A model generated the notes under the pieces. That model searched no databases and was not told where the DNA came from. It saw nothing but the letters and a program-made list of their open reading frames with translations. From NCBI GenBank assembly GCA_012513605.1, contig JAAZBV010000014.1:1-34845 (forward strand): a DNA stretch of 34,845 nucleotides, written 5' to 3'. This document shows, one piece after another, positions 1 through 8,184 of this stretch (positions are counted from its first letter, which is position 1; every line of letters begins with the position of its first letter). This DNA comes from Desulfatiglans sp. (GTDB taxonomy: Bacteria; Desulfobacterota; DSM-4660; Desulfatiglandales; HGW-15). The position numbers and the translations under genes are program-made.

Positions 1-1289
1 CCTTCTGCATTTTCGAGCGCATTTCTGGATTGCTCTATACTCGAAACCGCAGAGGGCAGTTCGGTATCCTTCCATTCATCAATATCGGTTAAGGGATCAT
101 ATATTTCAAAATACGGGCTTGAAAAACCATCAGATGCACCGGCCAGATATCCAAAGGGCTCAGTATATATAACCGGTGTCCTGTTGAGGTGACCCGAGTA
201 TTCTGACCTTACATCGGAAATACTGGAGTTTTTTGCGCTATTAATAGACGTCCTTTCAGAACTGAGGGTGTAGTAATATGATTGAGCCTGATTCCAGATC
301 TGGTCATCCGTGCCCGTAAAATCATCGAGGTTAGCGGGTTCGGGTACGTTACCGGTTATGGTCAGGAATCCCTCACGTTTTGCTGCCGCCTCCGCCGCGT
401 ATTGATCCCTTAACTGGGCATCCGCCGCATTGATTCTGTCAACAATTGTCTGGAGCCGTGATTTTTTTGTATTGATAACAGAAATAGCTGTAACGGCTGT
501 ATTTTCCATATCTCCCAAAAATTGCTCCAGCCTGTTAATAAGATCTATGGGTGTGGGAGGGGATGAACTATTTCTTTGATTCATGATGAAATCCTTGAGG
601 TCATAGACAAAACTACGGGCAGTTACAAAGAGTTCACTCACCCTGGAAGCGCCGTTGGTGACAAAACCTGTGATGAAGTTATCCACAATAATTTTAATGA
701 GGGGTTCAGAAATTGTCTTTACCGCTATGGAAATCTGGTCCCACTTGGCATTTTTCAGCATGTTATATACTTCTCTGCCCACCTCGAAATCCGTTTGTAT
801 CTCAAGGACAAGGCGCGATGCCTCCTTATAATCGTCAGAATTTACTATTACCGGGTAACTGGAATAAAATCCCGGTAAATCAAGATATGCTTCCGGTCCA
901 AACGCGGCAGCAAGTTCCGGATAAGTTTTATTCATATGACGCTGTTTGAGCGCTTCAGCAGCGTCTGTCCATCCCTGTTCCTGATTGATCCAGTCAGCCA
1001 TTTCACCGCTCGCTTCTGAACCAAAATGATTTATTCGCGTGCCTATTTTAAAGCTGTAGGTACTTATCAGGGATCTTCGGTCTGCTTCTGACAGATTATT
1101 CCACAAAAGCTGATTAAACCGCGGCCCCATCTCATCGGTCCTGTATTCTGTACCATTATGATTAATAATAACATATGTATTTATACCGTCTCTTACTCCG
1201 CTGACAAAGGTAGTTTCCGCAACTGCCTTGAGCACCATTATATTGCAAAATAAAATGGCCATGAAAATTACTGTCAATCTTTTATTCAT
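1..1289 (-). CDS. Secreted protein of unknown function, 3' end beyond the window
   Basis: The minus strand is open from an ATG at 1289 to the left edge with no stop, giving at least 429 codons. An AAGGAGG ribosome binding site lies at 1297-1303, eight bases before the ATG. Residues 1-25 look like a Sec signal peptide: MNKR, a hydrophobic core, then an AVA-type cleavage site before ETTF. The mature part is polar, with a Tyr/Trp-containing N-terminal region (NHNGTEYRTDEMGPRFNQLL). A predicted helical stretch at about residues 250-310 is rich in Ala, Gln and charged residues (INAADAQLRDQYAAEAAAKR), and a Ser/Tyr-rich C-terminal part follows. I recognise no family. The next gene to the right (pcm) has its own start and lies 250 bases away. 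Plus-strand frames over this region look like shadows. The coding call is secure; the function is unknown. Confidence 0.85.
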   Translation of the reverse strand, partial: MNKRLTVIFMAILFCNIMVLKAVAETTFVSGVRDGINTYVIINHNGTEYRTDEMGPRFNQLLWNNLSEADRRSLISTYSFKIGTRINHFGSEASGEMADWINQEQGWTDAAEALKQRHMNKTYPELAAAFGPEAYLDLPGFYSSYPVIVNSDDYKEASRLVLEIQTDFEVGREVYNMLKNAKWDQISIAVKTISEPLIKIIVDNFITGFVTNGASRVSELFVTARSFVYDLKDFIMNQRNSSSPPTPIDLINRLEQFLGDMENTAVTAISVINTKKSRLQTIVDRINAADAQLRDQYAAEAAAKREGFLTITGNVPEPANLDDFTGTDDQIWNQAQSYYYTLSSERTSINSAKNSSISDVRSEYSGHLNRTPVIYTEPFGYLAGASDGFSSPYFEIYDPLTDIDEWKDTELPSAVSSIEQSRNALENAE

Positions 1290-1507
1290 CTGTCATCCTC
1301 CTTAAGTCTTTTTGCCAGTGAAAAATAATGCAATATGCATGCCTTTATTGCCTGTTTTTACAGGAAATTCAGATATATGCGTAATCATTGCGAAATGTCG
1401 GCAATATGGGTTGAGGAGATGGTAAAATTAAGACATTTTCAGCGTAAAAAAGTGTTAGAAAATAAACGATGCGTCAATAAACGCCACTTTATGTCAATTT
1501 GCTGATA

Positions 1508-1541
1508 GCCCCATCCAGAATTTCCCTCTTTCCGGATGGGC
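1508..1541 (-). terminator. Possible hairpin terminator after pcm
   Basis: GCCCATCC pairs with GGATGGGGC (8 bp, one bulged base) immediately after the pcm stop codon. No good T-run follows in the minus direction, so this is either a weak terminator or just a stable hairpin. Confidence 0.4.
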
Positions 1542-1542
1542 A

Positions 1543-2286
1543 TTAATATGTTTCCCCTTTTTCATCAACCATAGGGACAAAGGAGACAGCCATTACTTTC
1601 GTGCGAATGAGTCTACCCTCTTTTTTAACCAGATATACCAGTTGCTGTACATATCTTTCACCAACCGGGATGATCATTCTTCCCCCTTCCGCTAATTGTT
1701 CTTCAAGCGGTGCAGGGATATTGGTTGGAGAACACGTGACAATGATTGCATCAAATGGTGCATGCTCTATCCAGCCTTTGTAACCATCACCAACCCTGAC
1801 CTCGATGTTTTTGTACCCCAGTTTTTTTAATAATTCGCCGGCACGTTCACCCAGTTGAGGAACTATCTCTATGGTGTATACTGATTTTACTATCTCAGCC
1901 AGTATCGCTGCCTGGTAACCTGATCCTGTTCCAATTTCAAGCACCCTGTCAGAAGGCGTAAGGTCCAGCATCTCTGTCATATAGGCAACTATATAGGGCT
2001 GTGAAATGGTCTGGCCAAACCCGATGGAGAGAGGCGTGTCATTATATGCATACTTAAGTAATTCCTCTGGTACAAATAGATGCCTTTCAACCTTTTTCAT
2101 TGCGCTTATTACCTGAGGTGCCTTTACCCCGCGGGCAATGATCTGATTTTCTACCATCCTGTTGCGTTTCATTTCATATGATTCCTTTGCGCAGGCGCTG
2201 CTGACTACCAGGGTAATAAAGAATGAAAAAGAGAGCATGATTTTGAGCGGGGCAATCATGCGCCTGATACTTTTATTATTAGCCAT
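1543..2286 (-). CDS. pcm: Protein-L-isoaspartate O-methyltransferase with signal peptide
   Basis: The family transfers a methyl group from S-adenosylmethionine to L-isoaspartyl residues, starting repair of aged proteins. The protein is 247 residues from the chosen ATG. SAM-binding motif I VLEIGTGSGYQ is at residues 115-124, preceded by the family-typical segment YNDTPLSIGFGQTISQP (81-97). Later family blocks FDAIIVTCSP and GGRMIIPVG are also present. The start at 2286 is chosen because AGGAGGG sits 6 bases upstream; a longer frame to 2394 exists but lacks such a site. Residues 1-33 form a basic segment, a hydrophobic core and an ACA/KES cleavage region, so export to the periplasm is likely. 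This is unlike the cytoplasmic E. coli enzyme. A lipoprotein reading at the Cys is less likely because the residue at -3 is Ser. It stands alone, not in a surE/nlpD context. Confidence 0.92.
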   Translation of the reverse strand: MANNKSIRRMIAPLKIMLSFSFFITLVVSSACAKESYEMKRNRMVENQIIARGVKAPQVISAMKKVERHLFVPEELLKYAYNDTPLSIGFGQTISQPYIVAYMTEMLDLTPSDRVLEIGTGSGYQAAILAEIVKSVYTIEIVPQLGERAGELLKKLGYKNIEVRVGDGYKGWIEHAPFDAIIVTCSPTNIPAPLEEQLAEGGRMIIPVGERYVQQLVYLVKKEGRLIRTKVMAVSFVPMVDEKGETY

Positions 2287-2630
2287 ATAATCCCTCCTGT
2301 GATGATCAAAAGGTTTATGGATATTGAAAAGTTTACGGGGCTTAATCCAGCCACAGTCATCTGACGTTTTATTATTAAACAACAGGAGAACCAATCTTCA
2401 AGATAGACATGATCCTTTAGCAGCAGTTCAATAAACAGAAGGGAATTTCAACTATGTAATTATAATTGCATTTATATATAATTTCCAGAGTTTTATATTT
2501 GCACCTTTTTTCAATGATGCAGGCTGATAGGAAATACAAATTCAAGGGTTATAATTCAAGGTTCAAGCCTGTAGACTATAGTCTAAAGTCTAAAAATCAG
2601 GACTGTATAATTCATATCAGCCTGTAATAA
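2287..2630. other. Intergenic region with short degenerate repeats
   Basis: This stretch lies between the pcm start and the MFS stop. It holds the pcm ribosome binding site and presumably its promoter, though no convincing -35/-10 pair was found. At about 2538-2598 there are reiterated short phrases (TTCAAGG/TTCAAG, GTCTAAAGTCTAAA and the related AGACTATAGTCT). They look like decayed low-complexity repeat DNA. No gene is seen. Confidence 0.5.
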
Positions 2631-4010
2631 TTATCTCCGGGCCATTGAAAATATAATCCCCACAACACTCATACCGCTGAAAATGAGAAATGAAAAATGC
2701 ATGCAGTAGAGGAACATATCCTGTGTCTCCACAGAGACTGCATGGTCACCCATCTTCCATGAAAGTATGTAGGTGATGATGGTCATGCAGAAAAGCATGC
2801 CCACTGTTCTCATGGTGGATACAAGGCTGGATGCTATTCCATAATGCTTTGGCTCTACACTGCTCATCACGGTGGTCATGTTAGGGGAAGCAAAAAATGC
2901 AAACCCGTTTCCTAAGAGAACCAGCATTATGATGATAAGCGGAAGCCCGGTATCTTTATCCACCATAGCAGCCAAACCCAGGCCGATGGCTGTAATAATC
3001 ATCCCGATGGTTGCTATAAATGATGGCGATTTTTTGTCCGCAATACGCCCTGCAATGGGTGAGAGTATTGCCTGCACTACTGGCTGGCATATTAATATCA
3101 ACCCTGCATGCTGCGGGGACACCCCTTTTACTATCTGCAAATAGAGGCTGAAAAAGAAACTCACTCCAAATGAGGCGGCATAGTTGATTAATGTGGCAAT
3201 ATTACTGAAGGTAAATACCCTGTTTGAAATAAGAAGGCCCACATCCAGCAAAGGCGATTTGATATGGTATTCTGCATAAAGAAATATCAAAATACCTGCG
3301 CCCCCTGCTATCATGAAGTACTGGGCAAAGGGGTTTGTCTCAAGTTTTGATGCCCCGAATATTAAAAATGAGAGGGCAAATATATAGATGGCTGTCCCGG
3401 TCAGGTCAAACCTTTCTCCCTTTGCATCTCTCCATTCTCCCTTTATCCTCTTCATGGCTAAGAGGATCGCCACGATCTGGAAGGGGACAGTGGTGGCAAA
3501 TATCCACCTCCACCCGATATGTGATATCATCAACCCTCCCACAGTAGGGCCAAAAGAGAGCCCGCAATATACACAGGCTACAGATATACCCAGAACCTGG
3601 CCTCTTTTATCTGACGGGAATATGGATGTAAGAATGGCAAGGCCGGAACTTAAAACAAAGGCTGAGCTTCCTCCCTGAAGAAACCTGATAATGATAAAGC
3701 TATTGATTGACCATGCCCCTGCGGCCATAAGTGTGGTTAATGAAAAAATACCAAAACCAATTATATACATCCTTTTTCTTCCATATATGTCCCCGACCCT
3801 CCCTGCAGGGAGGAGAAACAGACTGCTTCCAAGTACAAACAGCATTTCTATCAGGCCAAGGTGAACTGCGCTCGCTGAAAACTCATTGCCTATGGTGGGC
3901 AAAGCAATACCAACTGATGAGACCATAAACGGCGTTAAAAACTGGGATATGCATATTGATAAGAGCACAGCCTTCTGGTCCGGGGTTCTTTGAGTATTAT
4001 TCTCTGTCAT
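2631..4010 (-). CDS. MFS drug-exporter-type permease (DHA2, 14-helix)
   Basis: This is an inner-membrane proton-coupled efflux carrier of 459 residues. MFS motif A is seen as GRVGDIYGRKR (residues 70-80). The drug/H+ antiporter motif C, GLSFGPTVGG (150-159), ends helix 5. Hydrophobic segments run from residue 14 to the C-terminus in a pattern fitting about 14 helices, as in EmrB/QacA-type DHA2 carriers. The ATG at 4010 is preferred, with GGTGA just upstream. A longer frame from 4040 would take its first ten residues from a dispersed CACGGAG repeat. The substrate cannot be told. No membrane-fusion partner (EmrA-like) is adjacent, so it probably works alone. It could also export a metabolite rather than a drug. 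Confidence 0.85.
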   Translation of the reverse strand: MTENNTQRTPDQKAVLLSICISQFLTPFMVSSVGIALPTIGNEFSASAVHLGLIEMLFVLGSSLFLLPAGRVGDIYGRKRMYIIGFGIFSLTTLMAAGAWSINSFIIIRFLQGGSSAFVLSSGLAILTSIFPSDKRGQVLGISVACVYCGLSFGPTVGGLMISHIGWRWIFATTVPFQIVAILLAMKRIKGEWRDAKGERFDLTGTAIYIFALSFLIFGASKLETNPFAQYFMIAGGAGILIFLYAEYHIKSPLLDVGLLISNRVFTFSNIATLINYAASFGVSFFFSLYLQIVKGVSPQHAGLILICQPVVQAILSPIAGRIADKKSPSFIATIGMIITAIGLGLAAMVDKDTGLPLIIIMLVLLGNGFAFFASPNMTTVMSSVEPKHYGIASSLVSTMRTVGMLFCMTIITYILSWKMGDHAVSVETQDMFLYCMHFSFLIFSGMSVVGIIFSMARR

Positions 4011-4016
4011 ATTTTT

Positions 4017-4190
4017 CACCACGGAGAACACAGAGAGCACGGAGAAAATCTTTTTATTATTAATAAATAAATTTTCTTTTTCTTAGTGCCTTTTGCGTCT
4101 TTGCAATTCAATTTTTGTCTATCACTTCAACCATACAAGTACACGGAGGTCACAGAGGCAGATATTAAACTTCTCTGTGCTCTCTGTGGT
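4017..4190. repeat. CACGGAG/CACAGAG dispersed repeat copies in inverted arrangement
   Basis: The consensus ACCACRGAGARCACAGAGARCACGGAGAA appears on the plus strand at 4019-4047. It recurs on the minus strand at 4171-4190 (plus-strand TTCTCTGTGCTCTCTGTGGT), with a related fragment ACACGGAGGTCACAGAGGCA at 4141-4160. The interval between is AT-rich with a phrase resembling the same repeat family (AGTGCCTTTTGCGTCTTTGC, about 4085-4104). This looks like a multi-copy non-coding repeat, and its edge overlaps the upstream region of the MFS gene. Confidence 0.65.
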
Positions 4191-4241
4191 AAATGATATT
4201 ATTGGATTTACCTGATCCCTTATGTGGTTGTGAGTCTCCCA

Positions 4242-5006
4242 TTACTTTTTATATACTGCATATGATCTTACAACTACATCTGTGATCGCCTTCATATCTA
4301 TTAGTGAATCCAGTGCAGGGCCGTTCGGCACGGTTGATTTCAGGCGCTCCTGTACAGCCTTGTTAACCATTTCCATATCTTCATTTTTTTCAGACAAATA
4401 GGCGATAAGGAATGTGCCCGGTGAATCTTTGGGGTTGTCATAGACATCTGTTTCCCATTCAAAGATGGCGCCATCAACAAGGTTCTGTTCAAGCACCGGT
4501 CCAAAGAAGTATTTACTTAATTGATCCACCGCATCAGCAGGCGCATCCGGCCTGATTTTGTAGACCCCGACATGGACATAGGCATTTTCGCTTCGGATAG
4601 TTTTACAGTTGTAATATCGGCTCACAAGAATGCTGACAGGCATAACTGCGGCCCCGTCTTTGGCTGGAACCTGTGTTATGCCAATCTTTTCAAACTGGTC
4701 GCGCACGGTTTCAAGCCCTGCTTTAGACTTTGCAAGCCAGAAGGTATCATGCAGGGGATTTCTGTCATAGCCATAGGAGAAGATAGTGTTGTTATCGATT
4801 GCCTGATCAAGTATCTTTTTGGCTGCTTCTGCCTGATATTTTCTTGCTTCCCATTCGCTTTCAGGGATGTTCCACACTGCAATGTAGGAATACATCGGGG
4901 GTTGGGCCTTGATTTCAATAGGCTGGTCGTCTGCAAGTGAAATACCGGTAATTGATAACATCAGGGTTAATAATACCGAAATAGTAATTGATATTTTATT
5001 ATCCAT
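4242..5006 (-). CDS. Exported protein of unknown function
   Basis: The protein is 254 residues from the second of two adjacent ATGs, chosen because AGGAG then lies at the better distance (7 bases). Residues 1-25 form a clear signal peptide ending ISLADD. The mature protein has no Cys cluster or recognisable catalytic motif. Two similar-sized halves can be seen, each with a strand-like start (YIAVWNIPESEWEA; YVHVGVYKIRPDAPAD). Together with FEWETDVYDNPKDSPGTFLIAYL, this is reminiscent of a duplicated ferredoxin-like dimeric alpha/beta-barrel fold (EthD/ABM type); that is inference only. It lies 67 bases downstream of a SnoaL-like gene on the same strand and may be co-transcribed with it. Confidence 0.8.
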   Translation of the reverse strand: MDNKISITISVLLTLMLSITGISLADDQPIEIKAQPPMYSYIAVWNIPESEWEARKYQAEAAKKILDQAIDNNTIFSYGYDRNPLHDTFWLAKSKAGLETVRDQFEKIGITQVPAKDGAAVMPVSILVSRYYNCKTIRSENAYVHVGVYKIRPDAPADAVDQLSKYFFGPVLEQNLVDGAIFEWETDVYDNPKDSPGTFLIAYLSEKNEDMEMVNKAVQERLKSTVPNGPALDSLIDMKAITDVVVRSYAVYKK

Positions 5007-5073
5007 CATGGCTCTCCTGAATTATTTATTGGACATATGAATTGATAGTAGTTCACAGTCAGACCATAGTAAA

Positions 5074-5502
5074 CTATATTTTATTATTGATCTCCTTTAG
5101 CCCGCCAACCTGCATGAAGAGCTGTCTCGTGTCTGCAACATCCCAGTGTTCGGCCAGTTTACCATCTTTTAAACGGAACATGTCCACTGCATCAAAATGA
5201 ATTTTATTTCCGGTCGGTCTGTAGTGGAGAAACCCTTCACCTGTATGGGTGCCTGTAATGGTGTTAAATACAAACACCAGGTCATCTTCTGCCACCATCC
5301 TGTTGATTGTTGCGCAGAAATCAGGCGCTGCCTTAAAGAATCCTTTATGAAACTCAATAAACCCCTTCATGCCCTGTTCTGCATCAGGATTGTGCTGGAT
5401 ATAATCCTCATGCATATATTTATCTGTTGAATCAAGGTCGTGTTTCTGAAAAATCGTTTTGTAAAATTCCTGTACGATCCTTTTATTCTGTTCAGGGGTC
5501 AT
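5074..5502 (-). CDS. SnoaL-like (NTF2-fold) protein
   Basis: A 142-residue single-domain cytoplasmic protein. The pattern MTPEQNKRIVQEFYKTIFQK, then DKYMHEDYIQHNP, FFKAAPDF and TGTHTGEG, with C-terminal DMFRLKDGKLAEHWDV, is typical of SnoaL-like proteins with an alpha+beta cone fold. Members include polyketide cyclases and hydroxylases, and many are uncharacterised, so substrate and reaction are unknown. An AAGGAG site lies 6 bases before the ATG. It is divergent from the flavoenzyme gene starting at about 5.74 kb and upstream of the exported protein at 4.2-5.0 kb. The length is normal for the family and no frameshift is seen. Confidence 0.88.
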   Translation of the reverse strand: MTPEQNKRIVQEFYKTIFQKHDLDSTDKYMHEDYIQHNPDAEQGMKGFIEFHKGFFKAAPDFCATINRMVAEDDLVFVFNTITGTHTGEGFLHYRPTGNKIHFDAVDMFRLKDGKLAEHWDVADTRQLFMQVGGLKEINNKI

Positions 5503-5526
5503 GGTAAGCTCCTTGAAAAATATTTG

Positions 5527-5560
5527 CGCTCAAAGCTCAAGGCTGAAAGCTCAAAGCTGA
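5527..5560. repeat. Short reiterated GCTCAAAGCTCAAGGCTGAAAG-type repeat
   Basis: The phrase GCTCAA(A/G)GCT(C/G)AA(A/G) is reiterated about four times over 34 bases between divergent genes. It resembles the CAAGG-type low-complexity DNA near 2.54 kb. No gene is present. Confidence 0.5.
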
Positions 5561-5679
5561 TAAAATATATAGGGATATACCAAATTTGTCACGTCAGAAA
5601 ATAATCTTCCATAAGTTATTGATGCTCCTGTAACTTTTTGGAATAACAGGGAAATAAGTATGTTGCCCGGTAGAATTAA

Positions 5680-5708
5680 TTGACATGCAAATAAAATCTG
5701 CTTTATTG
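5680..5708 (+). promoter_or_regulatory. Possible sigma-70 promoter for the flavoenzyme gene
   Basis: TTGACA at 5680-5685 is a perfect -35 box. Seventeen bases later is TTATTG, a weak -10 box. It lies just upstream of the preferred start at 5738. The poor -10 keeps confidence low. Confidence 0.35.
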
Positions 5709-5737
5709 TGAGTTTAAAAAAAAGAATGGAGAAGAGA

Positions 5738-7675
5738 ATGTTTACAAAATACCCTCATCTGTTTCAGCTAATAAAGGTAGGAAACCTGACACTTAAAAAC
5801 CGGATCACGAGCGCCCCTATATATAATTTTCTGGCCTCATATGATAATCATATCACAAGGGAGAGCATCGAGTTTTCAAAGCCCTGCGGAAAGGGCGGGG
5901 CTGCAACTGTTACACTTGGGAGCGGATTTATAAACAGGGCGCTCCCCCCTGCGGCACACCATATTATAGGCATGAATGATGATTTCATGGTGGTGTTTCT
6001 CTCGGAATGGTGTGAGGCGGTAAAGCGTTATGGCGCAAAGGCATGTGTGGAACTGGTGCCCATTGCATCATACTTTGGCACCCACGAGGTGGAAAGCTCT
6101 GTGGGCATACCCATGGAGATAGACTGTAACCTCCTCACAGAAAGGGAACTTAAGGATTTTATAGAGGACTATGCAAAGGCGGCAGGCACTGTTCTTAAGG
6201 CGGGAGGTGATATGGCGCTGATCCATGGCGCACACTGTCAGCTTCCGGCGCTTCTATTTTCAAAGGTGTTTAATAAACGCACAGATCAATACGGCCCCCA
6301 GTCATTTGAGAACAGGTGCAGGTTTGCTGTTGAGCTTCTTGAGGCGATCAGAAAAGAGGTAGGGAACAGGCTTTCCATAGAATACCGCATAAGCGCAATA
6401 GACATGGTTCCGGGATCGCCTGCGATAGAGGAGGTTATAGAGTTTGCAAAGGTAATAGAGAACAAAATAGACCTGCTCCATGTATCAAGGGGTAATCTCG
6501 CCATTAATAAGCTTACGCCCTATATCCTTCCGCCCACATATATGGATCACAATATCAATATAGAATATGCCAGCCGGTTCAAAAAGGCGCTTAATATTCC
6601 TGTAAGCGCGGTGGGGGCCGTCACATTTGAAGAGGCGGATAAAGCCATAGCAGATGGGAAGGTCGATATGGTTGCCCTTGGACGCCAGCTCCTTGCTGAC
6701 CCCGATACGGTCAATAAGCTTGAGCGGGGTCAGGAGAAAGATATTCGCCCATGCATACGTTGTAATACCTGTATCAGCAGGAGCCATTTTGTAATGAAGC
6801 CCCCAAGGTGCGCAGTTAACCCGATCCTTGGCCGAGAGCTGGATTACCAGTACATGCCTCTCCCCATGAGAAAAAAGAGGGTAATAGTAACTGGCGGAGG
6901 GCCTGCCGGGCTTGAGGCAGCAAGGACCCTGGCTATGCGTGGACATAATGTGATCATTTTTGAAAAGAGTGAAAGGCTGGGCGGGCTTTTATGTGAGGCA
7001 TCAGATGCGCCTTTTAAGGGTGATCTGCTAAGGTACCTTGATTGGTCAATACGAATGATAAAAAAGTTGAATAATATAGATGTGCGGCTTAAAACAGAGG
7101 CAACCCCGGAGATCATCAAAAAAGAAAACCCTGACGCCCTTATAATAGCCATCGGTGCAGTACCATATATACCGGAACTATCTTTCTGGAAAAAACCCAG
7201 GGTTTTATATGCTGGGGATATTGAAAAGGGCAGGGACCATATTGGTACCAAAATACTGATAGCTGGGGCAGGGCTTACAGGGTGTGAAACCGCGCTAAAA
7301 TATGCAAAAGAGGGAAAGGCGGTTACAGTTATAGATGCCCTTTCAAAGGAGAAACTTGGTCTGGGTACTTCACCCATGAACGCATACTATCTGTTTGATT
7401 TACTTGAAAAACATGGGGTAGTCCTTTTGCCTGAAACAAAGCTGATTGATGTTACTGCTGATAATGTTATTGTGGAAAAGGGGGATAAACAGGAAAGACT
7501 TGAATTTGATACAGTAATACTTGCCCTAGGTTACAAACAGAATGGAAATTATGATATGATAAATGGGCTGAAAGAGGCTGTGGCAGAGAGCTATGTTGTG
7601 GGCGACAGTAACGGCAGCGATGGTGCCTTATGGAATGCCATAACCAGCGCATATGATGCAGCAATGGCTATATAG
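5738..7675 (+). CDS. NADH:flavin oxidoreductase / 2,4-dienoyl-CoA reductase-like Fe-S flavoenzyme
   Basis: A 645-residue three-part enzyme like E. coli FadH, enoate reductase and trimethylamine dehydrogenase. Residues 1-335 form the FMN TIM barrel of old-yellow enzymes: HGAH at 163-166, FNKRTDQYG at 178-186 and the phosphate-binding VALGRQLLADP. Next is a 4Fe-4S cluster site, Cys339, 342, 345 and 358. A FAD-binding motif GGGPAGLEAA follows at 386-395, then an NAD(P)-binding GAGLTG at 510-515. The likely reaction is NAD(P)H-dependent reduction of an activated C=C bond. The ATG at 5738 has GGAG 6 bases upstream; a GTG at 5708 in the same frame would add 10 residues but lacks a clear site. Cys spacing matches trimethylamine dehydrogenase as I remember it (CX2CX2CX12C) rather than FadH (CX2CX3CX11C). 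The Cys that binds FMN covalently in that enzyme appears absent (Asn at residue 30 in APIYNF). The true substrate is unknown. Confidence 0.9.
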   Translation: MFTKYPHLFQLIKVGNLTLKNRITSAPIYNFLASYDNHITRESIEFSKPCGKGGAATVTLGSGFINRALPPAAHHIIGMNDDFMVVFLSEWCEAVKRYGAKACVELVPIASYFGTHEVESSVGIPMEIDCNLLTERELKDFIEDYAKAAGTVLKAGGDMALIHGAHCQLPALLFSKVFNKRTDQYGPQSFENRCRFAVELLEAIRKEVGNRLSIEYRISAIDMVPGSPAIEEVIEFAKVIENKIDLLHVSRGNLAINKLTPYILPPTYMDHNINIEYASRFKKALNIPVSAVGAVTFEEADKAIADGKVDMVALGRQLLADPDTVNKLERGQEKDIRPCIRCNTCISRSHFVMKPPRCAVNPILGRELDYQYMPLPMRKKRVIVTGGGPAGLEAARTLAMRGHNVIIFEKSERLGGLLCEASDAPFKGDLLRYLDWSIRMIKKLNNIDVRLKTEATPEIIKKENPDALIIAIGAVPYIPELSFWKKPRVLYAGDIEKGRDHIGTKILIAGAGLTGCETALKYAKEGKAVTVIDALSKEKLGLGTSPMNAYYLFDLLEKHGVVLLPETKLIDVTADNVIVEKGDKQERLEFDTVILALGYKQNGNYDMINGLKEAVAESYVVGDSNGSDGALWNAITSAYDAAMAI

Positions 7676-7774
7676 CTTTAAACAGCTTCTTTTTATAGAC
7701 ATTTTTTAAAAACTGGATTATCTAAGGTTCTTCTATTAAAGGGTAAAAACAAACAATAAGAGGAGGAATAGACC

Positions 7775-8167
7775 ATGCAGGAAGTATATGATTTTTTAAA
7801 GAAATGTGGCACTTATTATCTCGCAACAACAGAAGGTGATCAGCCCAGGGTTCGCCCGTTCGGCACATACCTGATCTTTGAGGGCAAGCTCTATATACAG
7901 ACCGGTAAGGTCAAGGGTGTTTCAAAACAGATGAAGGCAAACCCCAAGATAGAGATATGCGCATTTTCAGGTGACGCATGGGTACGTATTGAGGCTATAG
8001 CTGTTGAAGATGACAGGCTTGCACCGAAAAAGGCCATGCTTGATGCATATCCCCAGTTGCAGGCCATGTACAAGGCCGATGACCCCAATACCCAGGTGCT
8101 CTATCTGAAGAACGCCACAGCCACATTCGCCTCATTTGGCGGTGCTCCAAAGGTAGTAAAGTTTTAA
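7775..8167 (+). CDS. FMN-binding split-barrel (PNPOx-like, NimC/NimA type) protein
   Basis: A 130-residue protein with the family-typical N-terminus: a helix MQEVYDFLKKCGTYYLATT followed by strand and loop DQPRVRPFGTYLIFEGKLYI and GKVKGVSKQMKANPKIEICAF. These are hallmarks of small flavin-binding split-barrel proteins related to pyridoxamine-phosphate oxidase. Some members reduce nitroimidazoles or bind heme or F420, so the substrate is open. AGGAGG (7761-7766) lies 8 bases before the ATG. It sits about 100 bases after the old-yellow-type reductase on the same strand and may be co-transcribed. A redox partner role is inference. Confidence 0.85.
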   Translation: MQEVYDFLKKCGTYYLATTEGDQPRVRPFGTYLIFEGKLYIQTGKVKGVSKQMKANPKIEICAFSGDAWVRIEAIAVEDDRLAPKKAMLDAYPQLQAMYKADDPNTQVLYLKNATATFASFGGAPKVVKF

Positions 8168-8184
8168 TTCATTTTTTATAATCT

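Noticed and set aside
576..949. Two plus-strand frames of 100 and 78 codons
   Set aside because: They lie wholly inside the minus-strand secreted gene at 1-1289, which has a strong ribosome site, a signal peptide and a longer open frame.
2287..2394. Longer N-terminus for the isoaspartate methyltransferase
   Set aside because: The AGGAGGG site sits before the ATG at 2286; the extra 36 residues do not look like a signal peptide and have no ribosome site.
4011..4040. Longer N-terminus for the MFS permease
   Set aside because: The added residues are encoded by the CACGGAG repeat and the inner ATG has its own GGTGA site.
6485..7377. Long minus-strand frames (153 and 177 codons)
   Set aside because: Antisense to the flavoenzyme gene, whose domains and motifs are continuous on the plus strand.
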